64,000 nt of DNA from an uncultured Alphaproteobacteria bacterium (GCA_902578545.1 CACHDI010000004.1:1-64000); one strand, 5' to 3'. Positions 8,599-18,527 are shown, counted from the stretch's first letter. The notes: generated by a model not told the origin, from the letters alone. Numbers and translations: made by a program.

Positions 8599-11487
8599 AT
8601 GATTTTACTTTCTAACTTACCCAAAATTAAATTATCGCAATTAGACGGTAAAATAGATTTTTATGATATAAACAAATATAAAAATACAAATTCTAAACAT
8701 TTTAATGAAATTAAATTTTTTGATTTTTTAGAAGAAATAGGGAATTTGAGTCCTTATCTGCAAAGAATATCTAAAAGTGAAACACAGTGGCTTCATAGAA
8801 TTAAAGAAAAGTATTTGAATGACATTATAAATGAATTAATTCTTGATGTTCGAGCTTTTAATTTAGATGATTTAGTCAGAGAGTGTAGATTGATTAAGAG
8901 GCGAATTTTCTTAATTACATCAATATTTGATATTTCAGGTTATTTGTCATTAGATCACGTCTCACTAATTTTAACGTATGTAGCTGATTTTATTTTATCA
9001 GTATTATCTAAATCTATAATTTATGAAAAAGAATATCATAGTGTTTTAGATAATAAAAATATAAATCATTCTGTAAGTTTTTTCATTCTTGCTATGGGTA
9101 AAATGGGTTCATATGAACTTAATTATTCATCTGACATTGATATTATTCTTTTTAATACTTTTGATAATAAAAAGATTGATGATCAGTTTGAAGCTAAACA
9201 AAAAATCATAAAAAAATTCAGAAAACTTGTGCGTATTTTAACAGATACATCAACTGGGGATTTCATATATAGAGTTGACCTAAGGTTAAGACCTGATCCT
9301 TCCTCTACATCTATTGTAACAGATACAAATTTTGCCGAAAGTTATTATCAAAACTTGGGTCGTACTTGGGAAAGAATGGCTTTTATCAAAGCTAGGCCAG
9401 TAAGTGGAAATATACTTAAGGGAAAAGAGTTTCTGAGTAACATTTCTTCCTTTATTTGGAGAAATCATTTTGATTATGCAGCTATTGATGATGTAAAAAA
9501 CTTAAGAGAAAAGATGAAATTAAATTCCAATCATTTAAAATCATTTAATTTAAGTGGTTATAATATTAAAATTGGCCTTGGTGGAATTAGAGATATCGAG
9601 CTTTTTACTCAAACCTACCAGTTAGTAGTAGCTGGTAGACAACAAGAATTAAGAGGAGCAAACACTCTTTTAATACTAAAAAAGCTTAAAGAATTTGGCT
9701 GGCTTGATAATCGATCATTTGAAACTTTAGTGGATTCTTATATTTTTTTACGTACTACAGAAAATCGATTACAAATTATTAATAATACCCAAACACAAAG
9801 TTTGCCTAATGAAAAATCTATAAAATTTAAACAATTAGCCTCACTCATGGGTTTCAATGACTGTATAAACTTCAGGGATCTATTATTAAATAAATTAAAA
9901 GCAGTAAAAAATCTAACCGATGATTTTTTTTCTAATTTGAAATTTAGAAAAGTACAGAATAAAACATCTTTTCATGTAAGCTCTTTGAATAATAGAACAA
10001 ACAAATTTGATAGAAAATCAAATATTGACAATTCTCTTCATAGTGAAATTAATTCTTTAAAAAACAACCAGATTTTTAAAAATCTTAGTACCTTAAGATC
10101 ATTCAATGCTCTAATACCAATATTTATTAAAGAAATAAAACAATTTGATAATCAAACTCAATTAATTAGGAAATTAGAAGTTTTTTTTAAAAATATATCA
10201 ACTGGATCACAGCTTTTTCCACTTTTAGAAAATAACCCAACACTGGTGAAAACTTTATTAATTATTTTAAATAGTTCAAATTTAATTTCTCAAAAATTAT
10301 CATATAATGTTGAATTACTTGATTTGTTAGTATCCAAAAAATTTCTGGAATATATTTCTTCAAAAGACATATTGGCTAAGGAGCTGAAATTAAGATTAAA
10401 ATATAACAGTGATTTTGAATTTATTATAAATGAGTTAAGAAGATTTGTTAAAGAAAGAAAATTTCAGATTAGTATACATTTAATGTTAGGCAAAATTAAT
10501 TGTTTTAATGCTTCAAAATATTTTTCGGATACTGCAGAAATTTGTCTAGAAATCTTATTACCTGTAGTTAAGAAAAATTTAAAAACACGTTATGGATATC
10601 CTGTGAATCATTTACCATGTGTTTTAGGTATGGGAAAATTAGGTTCTAGTGAAATGAATTTTTTTTCTGATCTTGATCTCATATTAATTTATGATCCATT
10701 TGTGAAATATAAAATAAAAAATCAAAATTATAATTCTTTAGAAAAATATTTTGCTAGATTTACTCAAGCTCTTGTATCTGCATTCACTTCTTTAACCCAA
10801 GAAGGAAAATTATATAATGTTGATATGAGACTTCGGCCATCAGGCAGAAAAGGACCCGTTGCTACATCAATAAGTTCATTTTTAAATTATCAAATAAATA
10901 AAGCATGGGTTTGGGAACATATGGCACTATCAAGAGCTAGGATAATTACGGGTGATACTAAGACAAAAAGTAAATTAAATAAAATATTGTTTCAAATTTT
11001 TGATAATAAAACTTTTTCCCAAAATGAGATAAAAAAACAAACTCTAAATATGCGTCTGACTTTACAAAAAAATTATAGTAAAGAATTTAATCCACCAGAT
11101 ATAAAATATGGTAGAGGAGGATTTCAAGAGTTAGAACTTCTTGTACAGATGGGAATGCTCTTAATGAATATTGGTTATAAAAAAAATCATCAATCTCCAA
11201 AAAAATTAATTGTGTTATTGTTCAGAGCTAGCTTTTTAAATGAAGATGAGTTTAAAGAAATATCTCTAATTTATGACTTATTTTTTAACTATCAGCAAGT
11301 AATTTGTATTATGTCTGAAAAGATAGATAATAAAGAAATTTTATCAAATCATGGATTACAATATTTGTTTGAAAACTTTTGTAAATCAATTAACTATGAA
11401 AAAGGTAAAAATTTAAATGATCTATATCTTTTACTTAAGCAGAAATCTAAATATATTGGCAATTTATTTGATAAAAAATTAAAATAG
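8599..11487 (+). CDS. glnE: bifunctional glutamine synthetase adenylyltransferase/deadenylase
   Basis: Attaches AMP to and removes AMP from glutamine synthetase in response to nitrogen status through PII. Both nucleotidyltransferase domains are intact: GSYELNYSSDIDI near residue 170 and GSSEMNFFSDLDL near residue 682, each with the paired Asp residues and a matching downstream RLRP motif (VDLRLRP and VDMRLRP). Length of 962 residues matches the two-domain family. ATG at 8599 is preferred over a TTG one codon earlier. The only neighbour in close linkage is the small gene 10 bases downstream. Confidence 0.96.
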   Translation: MILLSNLPKIKLSQLDGKIDFYDINKYKNTNSKHFNEIKFFDFLEEIGNLSPYLQRISKSETQWLHRIKEKYLNDIINELILDVRAFNLDDLVRECRLIKRRIFLITSIFDISGYLSLDHVSLILTYVADFILSVLSKSIIYEKEYHSVLDNKNINHSVSFFILAMGKMGSYELNYSSDIDIILFNTFDNKKIDDQFEAKQKIIKKFRKLVRILTDTSTGDFIYRVDLRLRPDPSSTSIVTDTNFAESYYQNLGRTWERMAFIKARPVSGNILKGKEFLSNISSFIWRNHFDYAAIDDVKNLREKMKLNSNHLKSFNLSGYNIKIGLGGIRDIELFTQTYQLVVAGRQQELRGANTLLILKKLKEFGWLDNRSFETLVDSYIFLRTTENRLQIINNTQTQSLPNEKSIKFKQLASLMGFNDCINFRDLLLNKLKAVKNLTDDFFSNLKFRKVQNKTSFHVSSLNNRTNKFDRKSNIDNSLHSEINSLKNNQIFKNLSTLRSFNALIPIFIKEIKQFDNQTQLIRKLEVFFKNISTGSQLFPLLENNPTLVKTLLIILNSSNLISQKLSYNVELLDLLVSKKFLEYISSKDILAKELKLRLKYNSDFEFIINELRRFVKERKFQISIHLMLGKINCFNASKYFSDTAEICLEILLPVVKKNLKTRYGYPVNHLPCVLGMGKLGSSEMNFFSDLDLILIYDPFVKYKIKNQNYNSLEKYFARFTQALVSAFTSLTQEGKLYNVDMRLRPSGRKGPVATSISSFLNYQINKAWVWEHMALSRARIITGDTKTKSKLNKILFQIFDNKTFSQNEIKKQTLNMRLTLQKNYSKEFNPPDIKYGRGGFQELELLVQMGMLLMNIGYKKNHQSPKKLIVLLFRASFLNEDEFKEISLIYDLFFNYQQVICIMSEKIDNKEILSNHGLQYLFENFCKSINYEKGKNLNDLYLLLKQKSKYIGNLFDKKLK

Positions 11488-11496
11488 TACACGACT

Positions 11497-11754
11497 ATGG
11501 ATTATGATCCTAAACAACTTATAAGTGAGTCATTTAAAATCAATGGTATTAGTGATGAAGAATGTCGTTCAATTTTTTTTGGTTGGGTTTTAGATTTTGA
11601 TTCAAGAATTGATATAAATCTCGCAATTAAAACTCTTCACGAAAAATATTCATTATCTAACCCCACGCATCCGATGACTAGTGTTCTTCTAGAGGGTCTG
11701 TCCGTTGGTTATCGTGCAAAAAGAAGAAAAAGAGATAAAAGAACACTAACCTAA
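11497..11754 (+). CDS. conserved hypothetical protein, 85 residues
   Basis: I do not recognise a named family. The product is a small soluble protein without signal or membrane segment, with an acidic N-terminal half (SDEECRSIFFGWVLDF), a THPMTSVLLEGL segment and a very basic C-terminus (RAKRRKRDKR). The last feature could bind nucleic acid or simply be a charged tail. It begins 10 bases after glnE and is probably cotranscribed with it. Codon use is like its neighbours. Confidence 0.7.
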   Translation: MDYDPKQLISESFKINGISDEECRSIFFGWVLDFDSRIDINLAIKTLHEKYSLSNPTHPMTSVLLEGLSVGYRAKRRKRDKRTLT

Positions 11755-11825
11755 TTAATTTTTATTAAAAAATTAATTTCATAAAAAATTTTTAATTGTA
11801 TTAAATTTAAGATACATTTCGAGAT

Positions 11826-13241
11826 ATGAGATTTATGATAATAAACATCACATTATTTCTCTTAATATTATTATTGAGTTTTGAAATTTCTTATGCCCAT
11901 GTTTCGGAAAGAGCATTAACATTATTGCTGCCTACAGAAATTTATATTCCTTCTGGAATAGCTGTTTTAGTTTTAACTATTTTAATTACCTATATTTCAC
12001 CAAAAGCATTTATTGGCAAACTCTTCAGAACTTATGAAATAATTTTTTTTAAACGTTTTAATTTTATCTCTTCAATTGATTTGAACTCAATTAAAGTTTT
12101 TATGAGTTTAATAAGTTTTTTTCTTTTAATTATTTTAATTGTCTTGGGTTTTACAGGTTCAAGAGATCCATTAGTTAACCCTCTTTCACTTTTCATTTGG
12201 TCAGTTTGGTTTTTAGTTATGCCTTTAGCTCAAATGATATTTGGAAACATATGGTCCTTTTTAAATCCTTGGTATGGTATTGGGAAGATTTTATTCAAAA
12301 ATAATTTTTTTTTTAAATTAGACAATAATTTAACTCTATTAATACCCTCTTTGTTTTTTCTTCTTTTTTCATTATTCATGCTTGTCGATATAGCTCCTGA
12401 TGATCCAGACAGGTTAGCTACTGTAGTATGTTTGTATTTTTTGTTGAATTTTTTTTGTATTTGGTTGTTTGGGATAGAATGGCTAAAAAAAGGGGAATGT
12501 TTTTCTGTTTTTTTTAGTATGTTATCAAAATTATCCTTGTTTTGGTTTGAAAATAGAAAAGCTTATTTTGGCTTTTTTGGATCTCAATTAACTCATATTA
12601 ATTATTTACCACCTTTAACTGTTTTATTCTTAGCTATAATTTTAGCAACACTTTCATTTGATGGATTAAATGAAACTTTTTTTTGGTTTAAAATTATCAA
12701 TATCAATCCACTAGAATTTCATGGTAGATCCTCTGTTATTTTTCAAAATTCAATTGGCTTATTAGCATTTGCAATTTTTTTATTTTTTATTTTTCTATTA
12801 ACAATTTATTTAGGTCACAAATTTATCTATGAAGAAATTGAATTTAATAAAATAATAGGTATTAATTCTATAGCTTTATTGCCTATAGCAATTGCCTATC
12901 ATATAGCTCACTACTTAACTACCTTTTTAGTTAATATTCAATATTTTTATAAAGTTCTTTCTGATCCTTTTAATAATGGATCAAATTACTTTGGTACGGG
13001 TAATTTTCATGTGACTACTAGTTTTTTTAATAGTATTGAAACTGTAAGAATAATTTGGTTAATTCAAGCGTTTGCTATTGTATTTGGACATGTAATTGCA
13101 GTTTTATTAGCTCATTCAATAAGTGAAAAATATTTAAAATCAAAATCATCGCTTCTTATTAGTCAATTCCCAATAAGTATTTTTATGATTTGTTACACTT
13201 TTTTGGGTTTATGGATACTTTCTACCCCTTCGGTAGGTTAA
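11826..13241 (+). CDS. polytopic membrane protein, histidine-rich
   Basis: Membrane protein of 471 residues with a signal-like N-terminus (cleavage plausible after ISYA) followed directly by HVSERALTLLLP, then about ten hydrophobic helices. Histidines sit in or next to membrane segments: HINYLPP, FHGRSS, AYHIAHYLTT and, near the end, GHVIAVLLAH. The motifs GSRDPLVNPL and FLNPWYGIG remind me of a widespread membrane family sometimes annotated as fenitrothion hydrolase, but that label is weak and I infer no activity. It ends 84 bases before the ATG of the ABC importer's binding-protein gene on the same strand. Confidence 0.65.
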   Translation: MRFMIINITLFLLILLLSFEISYAHVSERALTLLLPTEIYIPSGIAVLVLTILITYISPKAFIGKLFRTYEIIFFKRFNFISSIDLNSIKVFMSLISFFLLIILIVLGFTGSRDPLVNPLSLFIWSVWFLVMPLAQMIFGNIWSFLNPWYGIGKILFKNNFFFKLDNNLTLLIPSLFFLLFSLFMLVDIAPDDPDRLATVVCLYFLLNFFCIWLFGIEWLKKGECFSVFFSMLSKLSLFWFENRKAYFGFFGSQLTHINYLPPLTVLFLAIILATLSFDGLNETFFWFKIININPLEFHGRSSVIFQNSIGLLAFAIFLFFIFLLTIYLGHKFIYEEIEFNKIIGINSIALLPIAIAYHIAHYLTTFLVNIQYFYKVLSDPFNNGSNYFGTGNFHVTTSFFNSIETVRIIWLIQAFAIVFGHVIAVLLAHSISEKYLKSKSSLLISQFPISIFMICYTFLGLWILSTPSVG

Positions 13242-13325
13242 AAATACTTTATTATAACTAGACAAGAAATTATTTTTATATTTTATTTAGTGAATATCCT
13301 TTTTATAAATAAATGGAATCATGAT

Positions 13326-14612
13326 ATGAAAAAAAATTCTAAAAGTAATCTTTCCAGAAGAAAATTAATGAAAAGTATTGCTGCTGTAGGAAGTATTTCG
13401 GCTATGCCTGGTTTTGTAAACTATAGTCAGGCTTCAAGTTCTGCACCAATAAGAATAGGTTTCCAAGTTCATAGAACTGGGATAGGTGCAGCATATGGGC
13501 GATGGTACGATAGAACAACTCAAGCTGCTGTAAAAATTATTAATGATTCAGGTGGTATAAATGGTCGTCCTATAGAGATTATATCAGAAGATGATGGAAC
13601 AGATCCCAAAAGAGGTGCTGAAGCTCTTGAAAAATTTGCTAATCAACACAATTGCGATGTTGCTTTTGGTACACTTTTTTCTCATGTTGTTATCGGTTCA
13701 GCTCCAAGAGCTGGTGAACTAAAATTACCGTATTTTGTTGTTTCTGAAGGTCATCATGTAGCATCAGGTATGCTAAATAGATATACACTTCAGCCAGGAA
13801 TTACTGATGTAAAGAGTCAAGTACAAGCCATGGCACCTTTCGTGAAAAATAATTTAGGTAAAAAAGTAACTATGGTTTATCCAGATTTTGCTTTTGGTCA
13901 TGATCATAGGGATTATTTTTCAGCAGCATTTGAATCCCAGGGTGGTGAAATAATTGCTAAAGTCCCAATTCCACCAACGGAATCCAGTTTTTCTAAATAT
14001 TTCCCCAAAATACCTAGAGATACTGAAGTCTTATATCATGTTATGGTAGGTCCTGCAGTTTTAACATTTGTTAAGGAATTAGGAGAATTTTACGGTTCTA
14101 AAGGTCCTAAACTTTTTGGTTTTATCGATAGTGTTGAAGCTGTTGATTTAAACACTCCTGGGTTAGAATTTTTAGATGGGAGTTATTTTTGGGAGGGAAA
14201 TCCTAGATATGCTCAAGATAATCAGACAGTTCATGATCAATTTTATAGAACTGCCGTAGGCGTTGATAAAAATGGTGCATCAGTTTCAGACCCTAAAGAT
14301 GTTTCCACTTATGCACATATGTTTGGATGCTGGGAAACATTACACATAATTAAAAAAGGAATGGAAGTATCTGGATATTCAGATGTTAAAGATAGATCTA
14401 AATTAATAGAGGCCGTTGAAAGTATGAAAAATATGCCGTTGTCTCAAGCTCACCCACAAGGTGCTAAAATATTTAATGGAAAGACACATCAAACATTTGG
14501 TCATCAATATATTTCTAAAATGACTAATGGTAAACTAGTTCTTGCTCATACTACTTCTATTGAAGACACATTTTATCCTGATGAAGTTGATTATACTAAA
14601 CAATCATTTTAG
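13326..14612 (+). CDS. Tat-exported ABC transporter substrate-binding protein (LIV/amide/urea type)
   Basis: Periplasmic type I binding protein of the LivJ/AmiC/UrtA superfamily, starting the mature chain with a typical PIRIGFQVHRTG strand and containing GGINGRPIEIISEDDGTDPKRGAEA. The signal peptide has a twin-arginine motif SRRKLMK (Arg11-Arg12), so it is probably exported folded. I choose ATG 13326 over an in-frame GTG at 13290, because the longer N-terminus would bury the Tat signal. Two permease and two ATPase genes follow. The ligand cannot be read from sequence; amides, urea, amino acids or short organic acids are all possible. Confidence 0.88.
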   Translation: MKKNSKSNLSRRKLMKSIAAVGSISAMPGFVNYSQASSSAPIRIGFQVHRTGIGAAYGRWYDRTTQAAVKIINDSGGINGRPIEIISEDDGTDPKRGAEALEKFANQHNCDVAFGTLFSHVVIGSAPRAGELKLPYFVVSEGHHVASGMLNRYTLQPGITDVKSQVQAMAPFVKNNLGKKVTMVYPDFAFGHDHRDYFSAAFESQGGEIIAKVPIPPTESSFSKYFPKIPRDTEVLYHVMVGPAVLTFVKELGEFYGSKGPKLFGFIDSVEAVDLNTPGLEFLDGSYFWEGNPRYAQDNQTVHDQFYRTAVGVDKNGASVSDPKDVSTYAHMFGCWETLHIIKKGMEVSGYSDVKDRSKLIEAVESMKNMPLSQAHPQGAKIFNGKTHQTFGHQYISKMTNGKLVLAHTTSIEDTFYPDEVDYTKQSF

Positions 14613-14632
14613 TGTAATAGTCAAAAATTAAT

Positions 14633-15514
14633 ATGGAATTAGGGCCTTATTTACTCTTTGCCTCTTTAGAAGGCTTAGTGCATGCAGCTGTTTTGTCACT
14701 TATAGCTTTGGGATTAAGTCTAGTATTTGGAGTTATGAGGATAGTAAATGTTGCCCATGGAGAGTTTTTCATGCTTGGTGCTATAATTACATGGTGGGTA
14801 TCAAGCTTTGTTTCAGGTAACCCTGCTATTGGTTTTTTATTGGCTTTATTAGTAGTTCCCATTATTGTCGGAATGACTGCAGTTTTAAGTGATTGGTTGA
14901 TTTTAAGGCATTTAAAATATGATCCTGAAGCAACAATAATAGCAACAATTGGAATTTTATACATTATACAACAATTTGCATTAATGACTTTTGGTCCCGA
15001 TGCAAAACCAGTAGAACAACCATTTAATATAAGATTAGATTTATATTGGTTTGGTTTTTCAGCATATAAATTTTTTGTTATTTTTTCAGCAATAATACTT
15101 TTACTTGCTATATGGTTAGTAATGAGCAAAACGAAATTTGGACTTATTTTAAGAGCTACACAATTAGATAGCGAAACAGCTCAAGCATTCGGGATACCGA
15201 TATCTAGGGTATATAATATTGTGTTTGGATTAGGAGCGGCTATAGCAGCCGTAGGAGCAATATTAATAGTACCAATTCAACAAGCTCACTATTTAATGGG
15301 TGGTGAGCCTTTGTTACTTGCATTTATTGTAGTAATCATTGGTGGTTTAGGAAGTCTGAAAGGTACGGTAGCTGCCGCTATATTAATTGGTATGAGTGAT
15401 GGAATAATTTCTGTATTTTTTTCACCAAATATAGCAAAGATTTTAGCAACCTTATTAGTAGTAGTGGTATTAATAATAAAGCCAAATGGATTATTTGGAA
15501 CAACTAAAACATGA
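14633..15514 (+). CDS. branched-chain-type ABC transporter permease, LivH family
   Basis: First inner-membrane permease of the importer, 293 residues with about eight helices. Family features are GLSLVFGVMRIVNVAHGEFFMLGA near the N-terminus, the coupling segment RATQLDSETAQAFGIP, and GGLGSLKGTVAAAILIG near the C-terminus. Its stop codon overlaps the livM-like start by ATGA, showing tight translational coupling. I do not assign livH versus urtB, because the ligand is unknown. Confidence 0.92.
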   Translation: MELGPYLLFASLEGLVHAAVLSLIALGLSLVFGVMRIVNVAHGEFFMLGAIITWWVSSFVSGNPAIGFLLALLVVPIIVGMTAVLSDWLILRHLKYDPEATIIATIGILYIIQQFALMTFGPDAKPVEQPFNIRLDLYWFGFSAYKFFVIFSAIILLLAIWLVMSKTKFGLILRATQLDSETAQAFGIPISRVYNIVFGLGAAIAAVGAILIVPIQQAHYLMGGEPLLLAFIVVIIGGLGSLKGTVAAAILIGMSDGIISVFFSPNIAKILATLLVVVVLIIKPNGLFGTTKT

Positions 15515-16452
15515 GAAAAGATATAATTCTTCATCTAAGTGCCTTATTAATTCTTTTTTTGTTAGAAATATTAGGGATTTTTTCTGAATATCACCAAGGT
15601 AATTTTGCCAGGATATTAGTACTTGCAGCTTACGGTGTGGGTTATAACATTTTATTTGGTTACACAGGACTTTTGAGCTTGGGGCATGCTTTATTTTTCT
15701 CAGCAGGTCTTTATGCCTCAGGTCTTTCAATCTACCATTTAGATTATAACATTGAGCAATCATTATTCCTTGGTATCTGCATTTCTGCATTGATTTCTTT
15801 GATAATAGGTTTTCTTGCTTTAAGAACAATAGGCGTATCCTTTATGATAGTAACCTTAATGTTTTCTCAAATTGCTTATTTAAGTATTTTATATTTTGGT
15901 AGTATTACAAGAGGTGATGAAGGATTTGTTATTCAACAATCTAGTAGAGTTTTTCTTTCAATGGATTTATCTAATCCCAAAATCAGATATTATTCTGCTC
16001 TTTTAATTTTTTCCCTATGTATGTTGATTAATTTGTGGATAGCAAAAAGTCCATTTGGTAGAGTTTTAGTAGCAATTAGAGAAAATAGTGATCGAGCTCT
16101 TATGCTAGGCTATAATGTAAAATTGTATAAATTATTTTCCATAATAATTTCTGGAACTATTTCAGGCTTGGCAGGTGCATGTTATGGTATTTTATTTGGA
16201 TATGTGGGTGCTAGTTTTGCTGCTGTTTCATATTCAATCTTCCCTCTTTTATGGGTCTTAATTGGAGGTGCAGGAACAGTTTTAGGACCACTGATAGGGG
16301 CAATTTTTATGTTTTATTTAATTGACTATGCAAGCGATATTACTGATGCCTATATGATAATTGTGGGTGTTGCTCTTCTATTTGTAACTTTATTTGCTAG
16401 ACGTGGTATAATAGGAGAATTAAGATTTAGGTATTATAAATGGATATCTTAA
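15511..16452 (+). CDS. branched-chain-type ABC transporter permease, LivM family
   Basis: Second permease, 313 residues, with family motifs YNILFGYTGLLSLGHALFF near residues 45-63, the cytoplasmic coupling loop VAIRENSDRALMLGYNV, and GGAGTVLGPLIGAI near the C-terminus. It overlaps the upstream permease by four bases and the downstream ATPase by 13 bases. It pairs with the LivH-like subunit to form the translocation path. Confidence 0.92.
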   Translation: MRKDIILHLSALLILFLLEILGIFSEYHQGNFARILVLAAYGVGYNILFGYTGLLSLGHALFFSAGLYASGLSIYHLDYNIEQSLFLGICISALISLIIGFLALRTIGVSFMIVTLMFSQIAYLSILYFGSITRGDEGFVIQQSSRVFLSMDLSNPKIRYYSALLIFSLCMLINLWIAKSPFGRVLVAIRENSDRALMLGYNVKLYKLFSIIISGTISGLAGACYGILFGYVGASFAAVSYSIFPLLWVLIGGAGTVLGPLIGAIFMFYLIDYASDITDAYMIIVGVALLFVTLFARRGIIGELRFRYYKWIS

Positions 16453-17162
16453 ATGATGAATTATTGTATACTGAAAATTTAAGTAAGAATTTTCAAGGTA
16501 TTACTGCTGTAGATAAAGTAAACTTTAAGATAAATAAAAATGAGATTAGAGCTTTAATTGGCCCAAATGGGGCTGGGAAAACAACTTTTGTATCACTGCT
16601 TTGTGGAAGGATAAGAGCATCTAAAGGTAAAGTTTTTTTTAATGGATCAGATATTTCAAATCTTCCTGTTTATAAAAGGATTTCTAGTGGTATAGGATAT
16701 ACATTTCAAATTACTGCAATTTTTTCTAATTTAACCGTTTATGAAAATGTTGCTTTATCAATAAAAAATAGAAGAGATAAAGAAAAAAGAAGTATTATAT
16801 TCGAAGTTTTAAATAAAGTTGGTCTTTTAGATAGAGTTTCCCAAAGAAGTGGTGACTTAAGTTATGGACATCAAAGGTTACTAGAATTAGCTATGGGAAT
16901 GGCACAGAGACCAAAGTTATTAATTTTAGACGAACCTACACAAGGACTGTCAGATTTAGAAATTGAAAATTTCAAAAAGCTCATTAAAGATTTTTCTAAG
17001 ACTATGACTGTTTTATTGATAGAACACAATATGGATGTTGTAATGTCAATTGCTGACAAAATAACAGTACTTCATTTTGGAAAAATTATTTCAGAGGGAG
17101 ACAAACATTCAATACAGAGTGATCCTTTAGTTCAAAAAGCATACTTGGGGGATCAATGCTAG
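16440..17162 (+). CDS. branched-chain-type ABC transporter ATPase, LivG family
   Basis: Cytoplasmic ATPase of the importer. Walker A GPNGAGKT is near residues 41-48, the ABC signature is the divergent LSYGHQR, and Walker B is LLILDEPT, followed by an H-loop in LIEHNMD. At 240 residues it is close to LivG/UrtD size. The signature LSYG instead of LSGG is the form common in LivG/UrtD proteins. Its TAG stop overlaps the start of the next ATPase gene (ATGCTAG). Confidence 0.93.
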   Translation: MDILNDELLYTENLSKNFQGITAVDKVNFKINKNEIRALIGPNGAGKTTFVSLLCGRIRASKGKVFFNGSDISNLPVYKRISSGIGYTFQITAIFSNLTVYENVALSIKNRRDKEKRSIIFEVLNKVGLLDRVSQRSGDLSYGHQRLLELAMGMAQRPKLLILDEPTQGLSDLEIENFKKLIKDFSKTMTVLLIEHNMDVVMSIADKITVLHFGKIISEGDKHSIQSDPLVQKAYLGDQC

Positions 17163-17857
17163 TCGTTGATAATTTAGTATCATATTATGCTAATATCAAA
17201 ATTTTAAATGAAATTTCATTTAATTTAAATCAAGGTCAAGTTCTTTGTCTTCTCGGGAGAAATGGTGCTGGTAAAACAACTATTCTCAAATCAATTATGG
17301 GTTTGGTAGATCACACAAATGGATTAATATTGTTTAATGATGAAAAATTGTCAGGAGTTTCTGCGCACTTTATTCCCAAAAAAGGTATTGGATATGTTCC
17401 TCAAGGCAGAAGACTTTTTTCGGAATTAACTGTTGAAGAAAACTTAGAAATAGGTCTTTTAACAAGAAAAAAAGGAGAGAAAACTAAGGAAAAAATTCTT
17501 AATATGTTTCCAAAACTTAAAGAGAGAATTAACCAAATTTCTGGAACACTATCTGGAGGCGAGCAACAAATGCTCGCTTTAGCAAGAGCTCTCTGTATTG
17601 AGCCAAACTTATTACTTTTAGACGAACCTACCGAAGGATTACAACCATCAATGATATCTTTGATAAGAAATAGTATTTTAGAGCTTAAAAAACAAGGAGT
17701 GTCTATACTTCTTGTTGAGCAGAGAGTAGAGGCAATTTTACCAGTTGCAGATGAAGTAATAATTATTGAGAATGGTTCGAAGATATTTTCTGCATCTTCA
17801 AAAGAATTTAAAAACAAAGCAACATTAAAAAAAATATATGGTTTTATAGGATTATAA
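17156..17857 (+). CDS. branched-chain-type ABC transporter ATPase, LivF family
   Basis: Second ATPase, 233 residues, with Walker A GRNGAGKT near residues 34-41, Q-loop GYVPQGRRLF, signature LSGGEQQ and Walker B LLLLDEPTEGLQP, all canonical. A GGGGGA Shine-Dalgarno precedes the ATG, which overlaps the previous stop. It completes a five-gene importer (binding protein, two permeases, two ATPases). Its end is only two bases from the convergent pncA gene, so the transcripts must terminate over each other or read through. Confidence 0.93.
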   Translation: MLVVDNLVSYYANIKILNEISFNLNQGQVLCLLGRNGAGKTTILKSIMGLVDHTNGLILFNDEKLSGVSAHFIPKKGIGYVPQGRRLFSELTVEENLEIGLLTRKKGEKTKEKILNMFPKLKERINQISGTLSGGEQQMLALARALCIEPNLLLLDEPTEGLQPSMISLIRNSILELKKQGVSILLVEQRVEAILPVADEVIIIENGSKIFSASSKEFKNKATLKKIYGFIGL

Positions 17858-17859
17858 AT

Positions 17860-18495
17860 TTATAAATCATTAGAGGTAATTAAATTAACACCTTTATTTT
17901 TCATATCATTAATCGCCATTTCGAGTGATCCGTCTAAGTCAATAGCTCGGCAAGCATCTTTTATCACATTTACTTCTAAATCTAAATTAACTCCGTCAAT
18001 TGCTGAAAAATAAACACAAAAATCTAAAGCTAATCCACAAAGATAAATAGAATTTATTCCTCTTGCCTTAAGATATCCTCCTAGTCCAGTTGATGTTTTG
18101 TGATCATTATCAAAAAAAGCAGAATAACTATCTATTTCAGTTCTAAAACCTTTTCTAATGATTAAGTCTGTACTTTTTGTTATTAGTTTTGGATGAAATT
18201 CTGCCCCCTTTTTTCCTTGTATACAGTGATCTGGCCACAATACTTGAGTGCCGTAAAACATTTCAGTAGTTGAAAAAGGTAACTTGTCTAAGTGATTAGA
18301 AGCAAAAGATGTATGGTTAGGAGGATGCCAATCCTGAGTAGCAATTTTTACTCTAAATTTTTCTTGTAATTTATTAGCAACCTCTACAATTTCATTGCCT
18401 TCTCCTACCTCAAGAGCGCCACCTGGACAAAAATCATTCTGAATATCTATTAATATTAAAGCAGTATTATCCTTAAAAACTGTCATTTTAACCAT
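17860..18495 (-). CDS. pncA: nicotinamidase
   Basis: Hydrolyses nicotinamide to nicotinate and ammonia, feeding PncB. It is an isochorismatase-fold cysteine hydrolase with the catalytic Asp in LILIDIQNDFCPGG (Asp17), the metal-binding Asp and His residues in ATQDWHPPNH, and the nucleophile in LCGLALDFCV. Length of 211 residues is normal. The start is ATG 18495 or the ATG three codons later. It converges on the ABC importer with a two-base gap; whether the importer has anything to do with nicotinamide or related amides is unproven. Confidence 0.95.
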   Translation of the reverse strand: MVKMTVFKDNTALILIDIQNDFCPGGALEVGEGNEIVEVANKLQEKFRVKIATQDWHPPNHTSFASNHLDKLPFSTTEMFYGTQVLWPDHCIQGKKGAEFHPKLITKSTDLIIRKGFRTEIDSYSAFFDNDHKTSTGLGGYLKARGINSIYLCGLALDFCVYFSAIDGVNLDLEVNVIKDACRAIDLDGSLEMAINDMKNKGVNLITSNDL

Positions 18496-18527
18496 CTAAA
18501 ATTGATTATGCTTAAAGTATAAGTATA

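Noticed and set aside
14647-15129. Long open frame antisense to the LivH-like permease
   Set aside because: Entirely inside a well-conserved permease gene; the translated product has no recognisable domain.
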